A stretch of DNA of 64,000 nt from Alteromonadales bacterium alter-6D02 (GTDB lineage: Bacteria > Pseudomonadota > Gammaproteobacteria > Enterobacterales > Psychrobiaceae). This document shows positions 44,981 through 53,103 of this stretch, in pieces. The stretch is taken from positions 1 through 64,000 of the forward strand of contig PIZK01000004.1 in NCBI GenBank assembly GCA_002835545.1. Direction: 5' to 3'. The notes under the pieces were generated by a model. The model was not told where the DNA came from. It saw only the letters and a list, made by a program, of their open reading frames with translations, and made no database searches. Both the position numbers and the translations under genes were made by a program. Numbering within the stretch: the first letter of the stretch is position 1; every line of letters begins with the position of its first letter.

Positions 44981-46567
44981 TTAAGAGAACTGGTTCATTG
45001 TGTTGTCTTCACCAGCCGCTTTCAGTGCAGCATCACCAGCGAAGTATTCTTTGTGATCATCACCCATGTCTGAACCAGCCATGTTTTGATGTTTAACACA
45101 TGCGATACCCTGACGGATTTCTTTACGTTGAACACCAGCAACATAACCTAACATACCTTGGTCACCGAAGTACTCTTTTGCTAAGTTATCAGTTGATAAC
45201 GCCGCAGTGTGGTAAGTAGGTAGCGTGATTAGGTGGTGGAAAATACCAGCTTCACGTGCTGCATCAGCTTGGAAAGTACGGATCTTCTCATCAGCTTGTG
45301 TTGCTAATTCAGTATTGTCGTAGTCAACACTCATTAATTTGTCACGATCGTAAGCTGATACGTCTTGACCTGCTTCAGCCATTGCATCAAATACTTGTTG
45401 ACGGAAGTTTAATGTCCAGTTGAATGAAGGCGAGTTGTTGTAAACAAGTTTAGCGTTAGGTACGACTTTCTTGATTTCATCCATCATGCCGCCGATTTGA
45501 CGAACGTGTGGTTTCTCTGTTTCAATCCAAATTAAATCAGCACCGTTTTGTAGCGATGTAATGCTGTCTAAGATACAACGAGCTTCACCAGTACCTTCTT
45601 TAAATTGGAATAAGTTGCTTGGTAAACGCTTAGGACGAACTAATTTACCGTCTTGCTTGATAATTACATCACCGTTACCAACTTGGTCAGCCGATACTTC
45701 TTCACAATCTAAGAATGCATTGTATTGGTCACCTAAATCGCCTGGTTCATTTGTTACAGCGATTTGCTTAGTTAAGCCAGCACCTAGTGAGTCTGTACGT
45801 GCAACGATTACACCATTATCAACACCTAGTTCTAAGAAAGCGTAACGAACAGCATTAATTTTAGCTAAGAAATCTGAATGTGGAACAGTTACTTTACCGT
45901 CTTGGTGACCACATTGTTTCTCATCAGATACTTGGTTTTCAATTTGAATACAACAAGCACCCGCTTCAATCATTTGCTTAGCCATTAGGTAAGTCGCTTC
46001 AGCGTTACCGAAACCAGCATCGATATCAGCAATGATTGGCACAACGTGTGTTACATGATTATCGATTTTATCTTGGATAGCTGCTTTTTCTGCTTCTGGG
46101 GCTGCATCTAATTCGCGGAATAAGCCACCTAACTCACGAGCATCAGCTTGACGTAAGAAGGTGTATAACTCACCGATAAGAGAAGCAACAGAAGTCTTTT
46201 CGTGCATTGATTGGTCAGGAAGTGGACCGAACTCAGAACGAAGTGCTGCAACCATCCAACCTGAAAGGTATAGGTAACGACGATCAGTGTTGTTTTCAAA
46301 ATGTTTCTTGATAGAAATCATCTTTTGCTGACCGATAAAGCCATGCCAACAACCTAGTGATTGCGTGTACTTAGATGTATCGTTGTCATAGTTTTCCATA
46401 TCACGACGCATGATATCAGCTGTGTAGCGAGCAATATCTAATCCATTTTTAAAACGATTTTGCAGTCTCATACGAGCTACAGATTCAGGATTGATTGCGC
46501 TCCACGCGTTACCTTCTTGTTGACAAACCGTTGCAACGTTATCAATTTCTCTTTTGTAATTAGACAT
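44981..46567 (-). CDS. aceA: isocitrate lyase (long form)
   Basis: 528 aa. It cleaves isocitrate to succinate and glyoxylate, the entry to the glyoxylate shunt. The active-site region reads SDEKQCGHQDGKV near 215-227, with the catalytic Cys, and DIDAGFGNAE near 175. It is of the longer Pseudomonas/Alteromonas type with an extra internal segment relative to E. coli AceA (434). No malate synthase is adjacent. A LysR regulator is divergent upstream, and an FNR-like box lies in the intergenic region. Confidence 0.95.
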   Translation of the reverse strand: MSNYKREIDNVATVCQQEGNAWSAINPESVARMRLQNRFKNGLDIARYTADIMRRDMENYDNDTSKYTQSLGCWHGFIGQQKMISIKKHFENNTDRRYLYLSGWMVAALRSEFGPLPDQSMHEKTSVASLIGELYTFLRQADARELGGLFRELDAAPEAEKAAIQDKIDNHVTHVVPIIADIDAGFGNAEATYLMAKQMIEAGACCIQIENQVSDEKQCGHQDGKVTVPHSDFLAKINAVRYAFLELGVDNGVIVARTDSLGAGLTKQIAVTNEPGDLGDQYNAFLDCEEVSADQVGNGDVIIKQDGKLVRPKRLPSNLFQFKEGTGEARCILDSITSLQNGADLIWIETEKPHVRQIGGMMDEIKKVVPNAKLVYNNSPSFNWTLNFRQQVFDAMAEAGQDVSAYDRDKLMSVDYDNTELATQADEKIRTFQADAAREAGIFHHLITLPTYHTAALSTDNLAKEYFGDQGMLGYVAGVQRKEIRQGIACVKHQNMAGSDMGDDHKEYFAGDAALKAAGEDNTMNQFS

Positions 46568-46960
46568 AGCAATAATCCTTACATTGTGTTTTAAATATCA
46601 AATATTTTGAAGTGGTTGAAACAATATACCGCTTCGGACAGACAAATATTAGCCCTAAAACACACCATAAAATAACTTTATATATTTTATTACCGACATT
46701 CACACGATGAATAACTTAACAAATTAACAACATAAGAACAACACACCACACCAAACTACAACCTTAGTATGACAATAAGTAGACCTAAGTAGCTAATTAA
46801 AAACAATGCCTTATATTGACGCAGATCAAAATGACCCTTTTCGACATTAATAAAACACGGAGTAAAGCAACACAAAACAAATCAAACACACGTTTTAATA
46901 ATTATTGGAAATATTTTAATAATTCATGTAACTTATAGTTTTCCCATAGGTATTAAGAAC
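46568..46960. other. intergenic region between aceA and the LysR gene
   Basis: 393 bp, AT-rich, with no credible ORF. It should hold the aceA promoter (minus) and the regulator promoter (plus); I cannot single out clear boxes for either. The only readable operator-like site is the FNR-type box at 46816-46829. Confidence 0.5.
46816..46829. promoter_or_regulatory. FNR/CRP-family-like box
   Basis: TTGAC-GCAG-ATCAA differs by one base from TTGAT-N4-ATCAA. It lies about 250 bp from aceA and 130 bp from the LysR gene, in the divergent intergenic region. It could serve either gene. Confidence 0.4.
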
Positions 46961-47896
46961 ATGAATATAAACAAGATCGATCTAAATTTACTAATTTATC
47001 TCGATGTATTACTGCGAGAAAAAAATGTCACTCGAGCTGCAAACCAACTAAACATTACTCAACCAGCCATGAGTAATGGATTAAAACGTTTAAGGACATT
47101 ATTTAATGATCCTATTTTAGTTCGCACCTCTGACGGTATGGCACCTACTGAACGCTCACAAGCCTTAGCCCCTGTGATTCGTAAAATCTTATTAGAACTA
47201 GAAGAAGCATTACAAGACGAAGATAACTTCAACCCTGCCACCAGTGATCGTGTATTTCGATTGATGGCCAGTGACTATGCAGCTTCAACTCTTGTACCAA
47301 CCCTGTTGAGCAACATAAGTAAAATCGCACCGCACATTAGCATTGATATCATGACACCAAGCGATATTAACTTTCATGATGTTGAAGCCGGCAAGGTTGA
47401 TATGGCGATAAATCGCTTTGAGGAGTTGCCACAATCTTTTCACCAGAAAACCCTTTGGCGTGATTCATTTACCTGCTTGTTAGCAGCAAATAGCCCTATG
47501 GTTAATCGCTTTGGACTACAAAGTTACCTCAGAGCTAAGCATATTTGGGTTTCTAAGACCGGGTTTGGTGTCGGCGTGGGTATGGATCCTAAAGATGTTC
47601 AAAAACTTGGATGGGTTGATGAAGCATTGGCTAAAATTGGTGAAAAACGAACCATCAAGGTCTTCACTCGTAATTACAATGTAGCGATCCAACTGACTCA
47701 ACAAGACCAGCTCATTGCAACACTTCCTAGCAAAGCAGCTATGCGTTTTGAAGACGATCCCCATTATACTAGCCTAGCTCCTCCTTTTGAAATCCCAGAT
47801 ATTGAACTAAAAATGATCTGGAGCCCTCTATTGCATCACGATGCCAGTCATATTTGGTTTAGACAGCAAGTCATTGAAGCTGCATCGAGTTGTTAG
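46961..47896 (+). CDS. LysR-family transcriptional regulator
   Basis: 311 aa. The winged helix-turn-helix occupies residues 5-65 (NLLIYLDVLLREKNVTRAAN, QPAMSNGLKRLR), and a substrate-binding domain runs from about 95 to 295 (FRLMASDYAASTLVP). It is divergent from aceA, so it may regulate the glyoxylate shunt, though the 393-bp gap and absence of a visible LTTR dyad leave this open. NodD/PbgR-like relatives respond to aromatic or sugar-acid ligands. Confidence 0.88.
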   Translation: MNINKIDLNLLIYLDVLLREKNVTRAANQLNITQPAMSNGLKRLRTLFNDPILVRTSDGMAPTERSQALAPVIRKILLELEEALQDEDNFNPATSDRVFRLMASDYAASTLVPTLLSNISKIAPHISIDIMTPSDINFHDVEAGKVDMAINRFEELPQSFHQKTLWRDSFTCLLAANSPMVNRFGLQSYLRAKHIWVSKTGFGVGVGMDPKDVQKLGWVDEALAKIGEKRTIKVFTRNYNVAIQLTQQDQLIATLPSKAAMRFEDDPHYTSLAPPFEIPDIELKMIWSPLLHHDASHIWFRQQVIEAASSC

Positions 47897-47952
47897 TAAT
47901 AAAGTGATACACTAGAGCACACATTATTGAACTATGTTTAGCGTATCACTTT

Positions 47953-48462
47953 ATGACCGAATTACAGTTTTGGCAACTTGTTAGTACTACTGACCCTCTA
48001 GCCGACTCAGACCACTTAGCAAATAGCTTAACAGAGAAATTGACACCTCTTGGCAATGAGGAATTAGCAGCGTTTGATAAAATTTTTAATCAAAAGATGC
48101 GCCAGGCATATACTTGGGATCTATGGGGAGCCGCCTTTGTTATTGCTGGCTGTAATAGTGAGTTCGCCTTTGCTGAGTTTAGGTGTTGGTTAATTTCACG
48201 GGGCCAAACAATATTTGAACAAGCACTAGCCAACCCTGATAGTTTAGCGAAATTAGAGATTCACCAGAAAGATGAGTACGCTAACCCTTACCTTGATGAA
48301 TATGACTTAATCGCAGGACAACTGTACGAAAACCGTACCGAGCAAGAGCTACCTTTCGTCCCCTCTGGTCAAACACAACCACAAGGGAAGCGCTTCAAAG
48401 ACAAAGCTCGCTTAGTGAAAAAAACGTACCCTGAATTATTCGCCAAGTATTGGACTGGCTAG
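47953..48462 (+). CDS. DUF4240-like protein
   Basis: 169 aa, matching the DUF4240 family by the features FWQLVSTTD near residue 6, the WDLWGAAFVIAGCNSEFAF segment near 56-74, and FRCWLISRGQTIFEQAL near 77-93. It is a soluble alpha-helical protein of unknown function; the related Streptomyces proteins sit near toxins or immunity genes, but no such neighbour is visible here. It follows the LysR gene on the same strand by 56 bp and ends 11 bp before the convergent sigma factor. Confidence 0.75.
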   Translation: MTELQFWQLVSTTDPLADSDHLANSLTEKLTPLGNEELAAFDKIFNQKMRQAYTWDLWGAAFVIAGCNSEFAFAEFRCWLISRGQTIFEQALANPDSLAKLEIHQKDEYANPYLDEYDLIAGQLYENRTEQELPFVPSGQTQPQGKRFKDKARLVKKTYPELFAKYWTG

Positions 48463-48473
48463 CTTAATCGGCT

Positions 48474-49088
48474 TTAATTAATGTAATCATCAAATTCTAA
48501 GGTAATGACTTCCTTAAGCCGTGATTTTGCCCGAAATAAAACGCGATCAAATTGGGACGAAGTTAAATTAAGTTGATCACAAACCGTTTTCTTTTCTTGT
48601 TGATGTAAAAAATAGCTAGTTAAGAGTTGCCTATCGCGCTCGGTAGGCAATGAATCAATAGCATTGGTTAATAATCGCGTATTATCATCAGTCACCACGC
48701 AATCAAAACCACTCATGCCATTATCTTGTAGACTATCAATACTCTCATTATCTTCATTATATTGGACAATTGTCCTATATGTTATTGCCTGATAAATTAA
48801 GTGAGAAGCTGTCGATGTAATGTAATATTTCAATGCCTCTGGTTTTAATAATTTACCCTGCCGTAGCTTAATAATCACTTGCGTAAAGGTTTCTTGGAAG
48901 ATATCTAGACTGATTTGTTCTTCATTTAACTTAGAATGAATAAACGACATTAAATAAGCTGAAAAGCTATTGATTAGCTCACACTCGGCATGGCGATCAT
49001 TCAATTTTATCCGCTCAGCAAGCGAAGCCATTAAAGCAATGTCATTAACATTAACGTAATTGTGTGAAATATAATACTCTGAATTCAT
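48474..49088 (-). CDS. ECF-like sigma factor
   Basis: 204 aa from the ATG at 49088, which has AAGGA seven bases before it; an upstream ATG at 49136 lacks one. Region 2 is recognisable in SLDIFQETFTQVIIKLRQGK near 62-81, and region 4 in LPTERDRQLLTSYFLHQQ with the helix-turn-helix SSQFDRVLFRAKSRLKE near 150-195. No adjacent anti-sigma gene is visible. It is divergent from the two secreted DUF3718-like genes, and the 18-bp repeated box lies in the shared region about 93 bp upstream. Confidence 0.78.
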   Translation of the reverse strand: MNSEYYISHNYVNVNDIALMASLAERIKLNDRHAECELINSFSAYLMSFIHSKLNEEQISLDIFQETFTQVIIKLRQGKLLKPEALKYYITSTASHLIYQAITYRTIVQYNEDNESIDSLQDNGMSGFDCVVTDDNTRLLTNAIDSLPTERDRQLLTSYFLHQQEKKTVCDQLNLTSSQFDRVLFRAKSRLKEVITLEFDDYIN

Positions 49089-49180
49089 AAGATATCCTTG
49101 CCACCTAGTCACGTCTACACATGATCTTGATATCACTATCTCATTTAAATTTAGCCTATGTATGTCAGTTTTTCTTTCTG

Positions 49181-49198
49181 ATGTTACAAATCATGTCA
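49181..49198. repeat. 18-bp box, copy 1
   Basis: ATGTTACAAATCATGTCA, identical to 49974-49991. It lies about 282 bp upstream of the first DUF3718-like ATG and about 93 bp upstream of the sigma factor start on the other strand, so it could act on either gene. Confidence 0.85.
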
Positions 49199-49320
49199 TG
49201 ACATATGATCATTACCGCCACAAAACTCAATCAGTAAATAAGATAATCTTCATCTATTCAATCAATTAGTTTTTTTGTTTAAATAAACAGCAATATTTAA
49301 GCATCATTATAAAAAATAAA

Positions 49321-49378
49321 ATCTTACATTTGGCATAAAAATATAGTGAGAGGAAATCACAGTACAGTGCACTTATTA
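49321..49378 (+). repeat. 58-bp upstream conserved block, copy 1
   Basis: Aligns without gaps to 50116-50173 with 41 of 58 bases identical by hand count. Best conserved are TTACATTTrGCA at the left, TGAGAG...AAA near the middle, and CACAGTA and CACTTATTA on the right. A promoter or leader function is likely; it begins 142 bp before the ATG. Confidence 0.75.
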
Positions 49379-49462
49379 GTAGACTGAGCAAGGACACTAT
49401 GGATAGCCATATCTAAAATGTTGTAGGTTCAACGTCAGAAATAAATAATCTGGAGAAATACA

Positions 49463-49831
49463 ATGGGCATTCTAAAATTAGCAATAATAACCAGTTTGAC
49501 TCTCTCTTCTATGGCAGTAACAGCGACTACATATAAATTTATCCCAGGCAATAATGAAGTTGGCACAAAGCTGTGTGTTGAAGCAGGAAGTAATGATCTG
49601 AAAGGCTATAGAAGCGAGATGCGTAGCCATCGTCTCAATAATAGACGTATAGCCAATAATCTTACTTGTAATGGCGAAAATGTCGCAAGTTTCGCAGAGC
49701 GATACAACGCGCTAAAAACCGCCGCACATATCAATAAATTCCGCAAAAATAGAGTGACAATTACTGATCTTGCAGCGAATAAAAGTCCACAAACCTCTGA
49801 CACTGAAGTTATCATTGTCACAGTGAATTAA
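49463..49831 (+). CDS. exported DUF3718-like protein, paralogue 1
   Basis: 122 aa. Signal peptide (residues 1-20, ending VTAT) is followed by TTYKFIPGNNEVGTKLCVEA, a domain I assign to DUF3718, known mainly in Alteromonadales and of unknown function. The mature part has two cysteines (KLCVEA and LTCNGE) shared with the paralogue 417 bp downstream, about 55 percent identical by eye. Clear SD GGAG before the ATG. A hairpin terminator follows at 49863-49892, so it is transcribed separately from the next gene. Confidence 0.8.
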   Translation: MGILKLAIITSLTLSSMAVTATTYKFIPGNNEVGTKLCVEAGSNDLKGYRSEMRSHRLNNRRIANNLTCNGENVASFAERYNALKTAAHINKFRKNRVTITDLAANKSPQTSDTEVIIVTVN

Positions 49832-49862
49832 TATTCAAAAAAGTGATTTATATAAAAGCCCG

Positions 49863-49892
49863 AACGGCCCTTCATTTATGGGCCGTTTTTTA
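49863..49892 (+). terminator. intrinsic terminator after paralogue 1
   Basis: Stem AACGGCCC/GGGCCGTT with a 9-nt loop followed by TTTTATTT, 32 bp after the stop codon. Confidence 0.88.
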
Positions 49893-49973
49893 TTTAAGAG
49901 GTATTTAAAAATTAGCTAGCAAAGTCCCTAGCCTTCCAAAAACTCCCATTTAACCATTAATATTTTAAAGCCA

Positions 49974-49991
49974 ATGTTACAAATCATGTCA
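49974..49991. repeat. 18-bp box, copy 2
   Basis: ATGTTACAAATCATGTCA, identical to copy 1 at 49181-49198, about 274 bp upstream of the second DUF3718-like ATG. The palindromic extension seen beside copy 1 is absent. Confidence 0.85.
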
Positions 49992-50115
49992 GACTTGCAG
50001 TCGATAGCAGGTTTATTAAAGCCTAGCATCACTATAAAACCACCCAATGATCACCAACTTACAACGACTAACAAGTCACAATAGGTACATTTAAATTCAC
50101 CTAAGCATTCATAAA

Positions 50116-50173
50116 ATTTTACATTTAGCACTCATTATTACTGAGAGAAAAACACAGTAACAACCACTTATTA
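50116..50173 (+). repeat. 58-bp upstream conserved block, copy 2
   Basis: Gap-free counterpart of 49321-49378 (41 of 58 identical). It begins 132 bp before the ATG of paralogue 2, 10 bp closer than in copy 1. Confidence 0.75.
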
Positions 50174-50247
50174 AGTACTGTTAAAAAATGAACATATTGT
50201 GGCCAGGATTTGGCTAACTTAATCATCAAATGTATTTGGAGAAATAT

Positions 50248-50616
50248 ATGAAAATCTTAAATATTGCATTGGCTTCAGCTATTATCGCTACATCTTACAA
50301 CGCAGCAGCAACTACCTACCAATTTATCCCTGGGAATGATGCACCAGGAACAAAGTTATGCGTTGAAGCCGTAAGTGGTGATCTGAGAGGTTACAGAGAA
50401 AAGATCAAGGAGTATCATTTAAAAGACAAAACTGTAGCCAATAAGTTAGAATGTAATGGTGAGAATATAGCCAATTTTGCTGCGCGATATGATGCAATGA
50501 ATACTGCTGTTTATATTAATAAATACCGCAAGAATAGAGTATCGATTACGGATTTAGCTGCATTAAATGCTAAGAAAAAAGATTTAAAAGATACTGTAAT
50601 TATTACCATCAATTAA
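50248..50616 (+). CDS. exported DUF3718-like protein, paralogue 2
   Basis: 122 aa from ATG 50248, whose GGAG-AAATAT ribosome site mirrors that of paralogue 1; a frame-internal ATG six codons earlier is unlikely. A signal peptide of about 20 residues ends at AAAT, and the mature TTYQFIPGNDAPGTKLCVEA matches paralogue 1. The two cysteines are conserved, as is the motif CNGENIANFAARYDA. The C-terminus VIITIN is nearly shared. A tandem duplication with its regulatory region is the simplest explanation. It converges on znuD. Confidence 0.8.
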   Translation: MKILNIALASAIIATSYNAAATTYQFIPGNDAPGTKLCVEAVSGDLRGYREKIKEYHLKDKTVANKLECNGENIANFAARYDAMNTAVYINKYRKNRVSITDLAALNAKKKDLKDTVIITIN

Positions 50617-50686
50617 CCCTACCGACAGCACTAAAGATGAGTTAGCCGCCTGCTATGTAACTAGCGACTAACTCACTGCAGTATCT

Positions 50687-52900
50687 TTAGAAGCTCCAGC
50701 GCAAACCAACTTTAGCACTGACGCCAGGCAATGGTGCTTGCTCCTTTAAGAATGAACTATGCACATTGGCTTTTTCATCAAAAATATTACTAAGCTTTAA
50801 GTAATACTTTAATTGACCTGTCACCAACGCCTGATGCTTATAAATACTTAGATCTACTAGTGTATATGCATCTGTAGGCTCTTCTAAATGAGCAACATCA
50901 GACTGTTTCGCATAATAGCTGGCTAACAAGTTAAAGTGCCAATCTTGATGTTCATAATTCATCTGCGTTGCAAAGCGCATCGGTGGAATACGTGGTAAAT
51001 ACTCCCCTGACTCTTCTAACTCCGCAGCAGTGTAATCGATAAAACTGGTCAGGGTTAAATGATCATTATGGAAGTAACTTAACTGTAATTCACCACCCTT
51101 TAACACTACATTATCCTGCTGATATTCATATATCGGCAAACCATGATCATTATGTAATGGTGAAAGTGCCTGATATGCAAAATTATCAACCTCACTATAA
51201 AATAGTGACGCAGCTATAACGACTTTATCACCGTCATAACGCCAGCCTAAGTCAATCGTCGTAGCGTCTTCAGTCTCAAGCTTATTATAATCAGAGCTTG
51301 GTATTAGCAAAGCATCATCATGCTCTGACGCCATATTAAAATATACGCCAACATCAAAAGAAGCTGTACCTAAGTGCTCCCCAAACGAAAATAATTCATT
51401 TGCACTAAGTGCCCGCTGGCTATGACTTAGATTTGTTAATAATTGGTGCTGTTTATTCACCTGCCAGCTCATACCTGCTGAGAAACTTGCTGGTGTGAAT
51501 TGTACATTATCTACTGCACCAGCTAACTCTAGATCAGGGGTGATATCAACCTGCTCAATTCGTGCACCAACATGTAGTTCAACCTGATCAATTTGACGTT
51601 TTTGAGTTAAGAACAATGCCCAAGATTCCGTTATTGTGCTTGGCGAATTAGCTTCTTCTCCCACAGGATTCGTTTCATTGTTTAAGTAATGAATACCTGC
51701 AATACCTTCCCATTCTGGAAGCCATTGATGCGTTAACTGTAATTTAGCTTCACTATTTAAGGTGTCGATTTGTGTTGCCACATGCCCGTGTTCAATTTCT
51801 TGTAATTGATAATCCGTATAGGCTGCTTTTAACGAGAGTTCACTGACATTTGTAAATGGATTAAACCATTGGCTTGAAAACTGCACTCGATATTGCTCAG
51901 TTTTCGCGATAGGCAAGGCTTCGTCATGTTCATGCTCGTGCTCATCATGCTCGTGCTCATCATGCTCATGCTCATCATGCTCATCATGCTCATCATGCTC
52001 ATGACCAATTAAGCCATACTCTGATTTAATGAAACCGACCGAAATACCTGTCACTTGCTTATCAGTAATGTAACTAGTACCAAAGGTAAGGCCAGAGCTT
52101 TTAGCTTGGCTATTTTCTATATGGTCTAACTTGGTATTTTTATCTTCATCATGGCCGTGGTCATCATGCCCGTGCTCTTCGTGGTCATCATGCTCGTGTT
52201 CTTCGTGGTCATCATGCTCATGCTCTTCGTGAAGGTAAAATGATGGGGTTTGCATTTCTTGAGCATCACGAACGAAGCCGTCGACATACAAACCAATATC
52301 ACCTTGAGCAGTAAGCACTTTAAAAGCTGCATTCTTTTCTTTATTCGCAGAATTAAAGCTAGCACTTAATTCAGTGCTTGTTTCATCTACAAGTGCTTGC
52401 GGAATACGTTGGTCGACAACATTAACAACACCACCAATGGCACCACTACCATGAAGTAGTGTTGCAGGCCCTCTTAATACTTCAATCTCTTGCGCAGTAC
52501 TAGACTCACTACTGACTTGATGATCAGGCGCACTACGTGACGCATCTCCCCCATCTAAACCGTTTTGCATGACCTTAATACGAGGGCCATCTAGGCCTCG
52601 GATAACAGGACTAGAAGACGATGGACCAAAATAACTTGAATGTACACCAGGAATGGTTTTTAGTGTTTCACCCAAGCTGCTTGCTTGCATAATATCAAGT
52701 TGCTCGCGCTCCACTAATGTTGAGGAAATCAAAGAGTCTAAGTCACTACGCAAAAGATGCGCTTTGGATTTCACTTCAATGGTTTCAATTTGCTCTGCAG
52801 ACTTTTTTTTGTCTGAAGTGTTCGCCTCAGCAGCAACACCCGCAGAAACAAAATAACCACCAGCCAACATACCGGTTAATACTAAACTCTTTTTAAACAT
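50687..52900 (-). CDS. znuD: TonB-dependent receptor, ZnuD-like with His-rich loops
   Basis: 737 aa from ATG 52900 (MFKKSLVLTG), chosen because upstream codons lie in the operator region. Signal peptide about 1-23; IETIEVKSKAH is TonB-box-like; plug near 50-165 (IPGVHSSYFG, VLRGPATLLHGSGAIGGV); barrel ending AKVGLRWSF. Two long insertions are dominated by His, Asp and Glu (near residues 221-250 and 300-332), as in ZnuD zinc receptors of Neisseria and Acinetobacter. Zinc or a similar metal is the likely cargo, supported by Zur-like boxes upstream. It is divergent from sthA. Confidence 0.85.
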   Translation of the reverse strand: MFKKSLVLTGMLAGGYFVSAGVAAEANTSDKKKSAEQIETIEVKSKAHLLRSDLDSLISSTLVEREQLDIMQASSLGETLKTIPGVHSSYFGPSSSSPVIRGLDGPRIKVMQNGLDGGDASRSAPDHQVSSESSTAQEIEVLRGPATLLHGSGAIGGVVNVVDQRIPQALVDETSTELSASFNSANKEKNAAFKVLTAQGDIGLYVDGFVRDAQEMQTPSFYLHEEHEHDDHEEHEHDDHEEHGHDDHGHDEDKNTKLDHIENSQAKSSGLTFGTSYITDKQVTGISVGFIKSEYGLIGHEHDEHDEHDEHEHDEHEHDEHEHEHDEALPIAKTEQYRVQFSSQWFNPFTNVSELSLKAAYTDYQLQEIEHGHVATQIDTLNSEAKLQLTHQWLPEWEGIAGIHYLNNETNPVGEEANSPSTITESWALFLTQKRQIDQVELHVGARIEQVDITPDLELAGAVDNVQFTPASFSAGMSWQVNKQHQLLTNLSHSQRALSANELFSFGEHLGTASFDVGVYFNMASEHDDALLIPSSDYNKLETEDATTIDLGWRYDGDKVVIAASLFYSEVDNFAYQALSPLHNDHGLPIYEYQQDNVVLKGGELQLSYFHNDHLTLTSFIDYTAAELEESGEYLPRIPPMRFATQMNYEHQDWHFNLLASYYAKQSDVAHLEEPTDAYTLVDLSIYKHQALVTGQLKYYLKLSNIFDEKANVHSSFLKEQAPLPGVSAKVGLRWSF
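51922..52006. repeat. low-complexity His/Asp/Glu coding tract 1
   Basis: Runs of GCTCAT/GCTCGTG on the plus strand code on the minus strand for a loop of His-Asp-Glu repeats in the ZnuD-like barrel. The unit is irregular. Confidence 0.8.
52156..52227. repeat. 24-bp tandem repeat coding His/Glu-rich loop
   Basis: Three adjacent 24-bp units (52156-52179, 52180-52203, 52204-52227) differing by a few bases, each encoding an eight-residue EEHEHDDH-type unit of the receptor. Copy number could vary without breaking the frame because the unit is a multiple of three. Confidence 0.85.
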
Positions 52901-52911
52901 CTCATACACCA

Positions 52912-52925
52912 AACGTTATAACATT
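52912..52925. promoter_or_regulatory. Zur-like palindrome just before znuD
   Basis: AACGTTATAACATT, an almost perfect palindrome around GTTATAAC, 12 bp upstream of the znuD ATG. It resembles half of a Zur operator and may be a second site. Confidence 0.4.
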
Positions 52926-52937
52926 ACAACCCGACGA

Positions 52938-52952
52938 TGCTATAACATAACA
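52938..52952 (-). promoter_or_regulatory. Zur-like box of znuD
   Basis: On the minus strand TGTTATGTTATAGCA matches 13 of 15 positions of the gammaproteobacterial Zur core TGTTATAWTATAACA. A TTGACT -35 lies just upstream at 52959-52964, so binding would cover the promoter. Confidence 0.55.
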
Positions 52953-53103
52953 ATATAAAGTCAACTGTTTATTATAACTTCGATTCAAAAAAACTATACA
53001 AAGGTCTAACCCTCGTATCACTACTAGTATAGCTAAGGCCATGGTGCTTTCAGCTTTCACAAGGTAGTATTTAACTATTAAAAGAATAAAAGGAATAACG
53101 TCG

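Larger units (their letters stand above)
49089..49462. other. intergenic region between sigma factor and DUF3718-like gene
   Basis: About 374 bp with no ORF. It contains the first 18-bp box ATGTTACAAATCATGTCA (49181-49198), a palindrome ATGTCATGACAT at 49193-49204, and the first copy of the conserved 58-bp block (49321-49378). The rest is AT-rich. Confidence 0.7.
49893..50247. other. intergenic region upstream of paralogue 2
   Basis: About 355 bp with no ORF. It carries the second 18-bp box (49974-49991) and the second 58-bp block (50116-50173), spaced 142 bp apart compared with 140 bp in copy 1. The rest shows no alignable similarity to copy 1 except the ribosome site region. Confidence 0.7.

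Noticed and set aside
47953-48462. DUF4240 gene as part of a toxin-immunity system
   Set aside because: No toxin-like neighbour or secretion marker is visible; the idea rests only on distant family context.
51922-52227. Short tandem repeats as a noncoding satellite or CRISPR
   Set aside because: They are in frame and encode His/Asp/Glu loops of the receptor; there are no unique spacers.
52126-52365. 79-aa ORF inside the znuD-like gene on the same strand
   Set aside because: It arises from reading the His-rich repeats in another frame.
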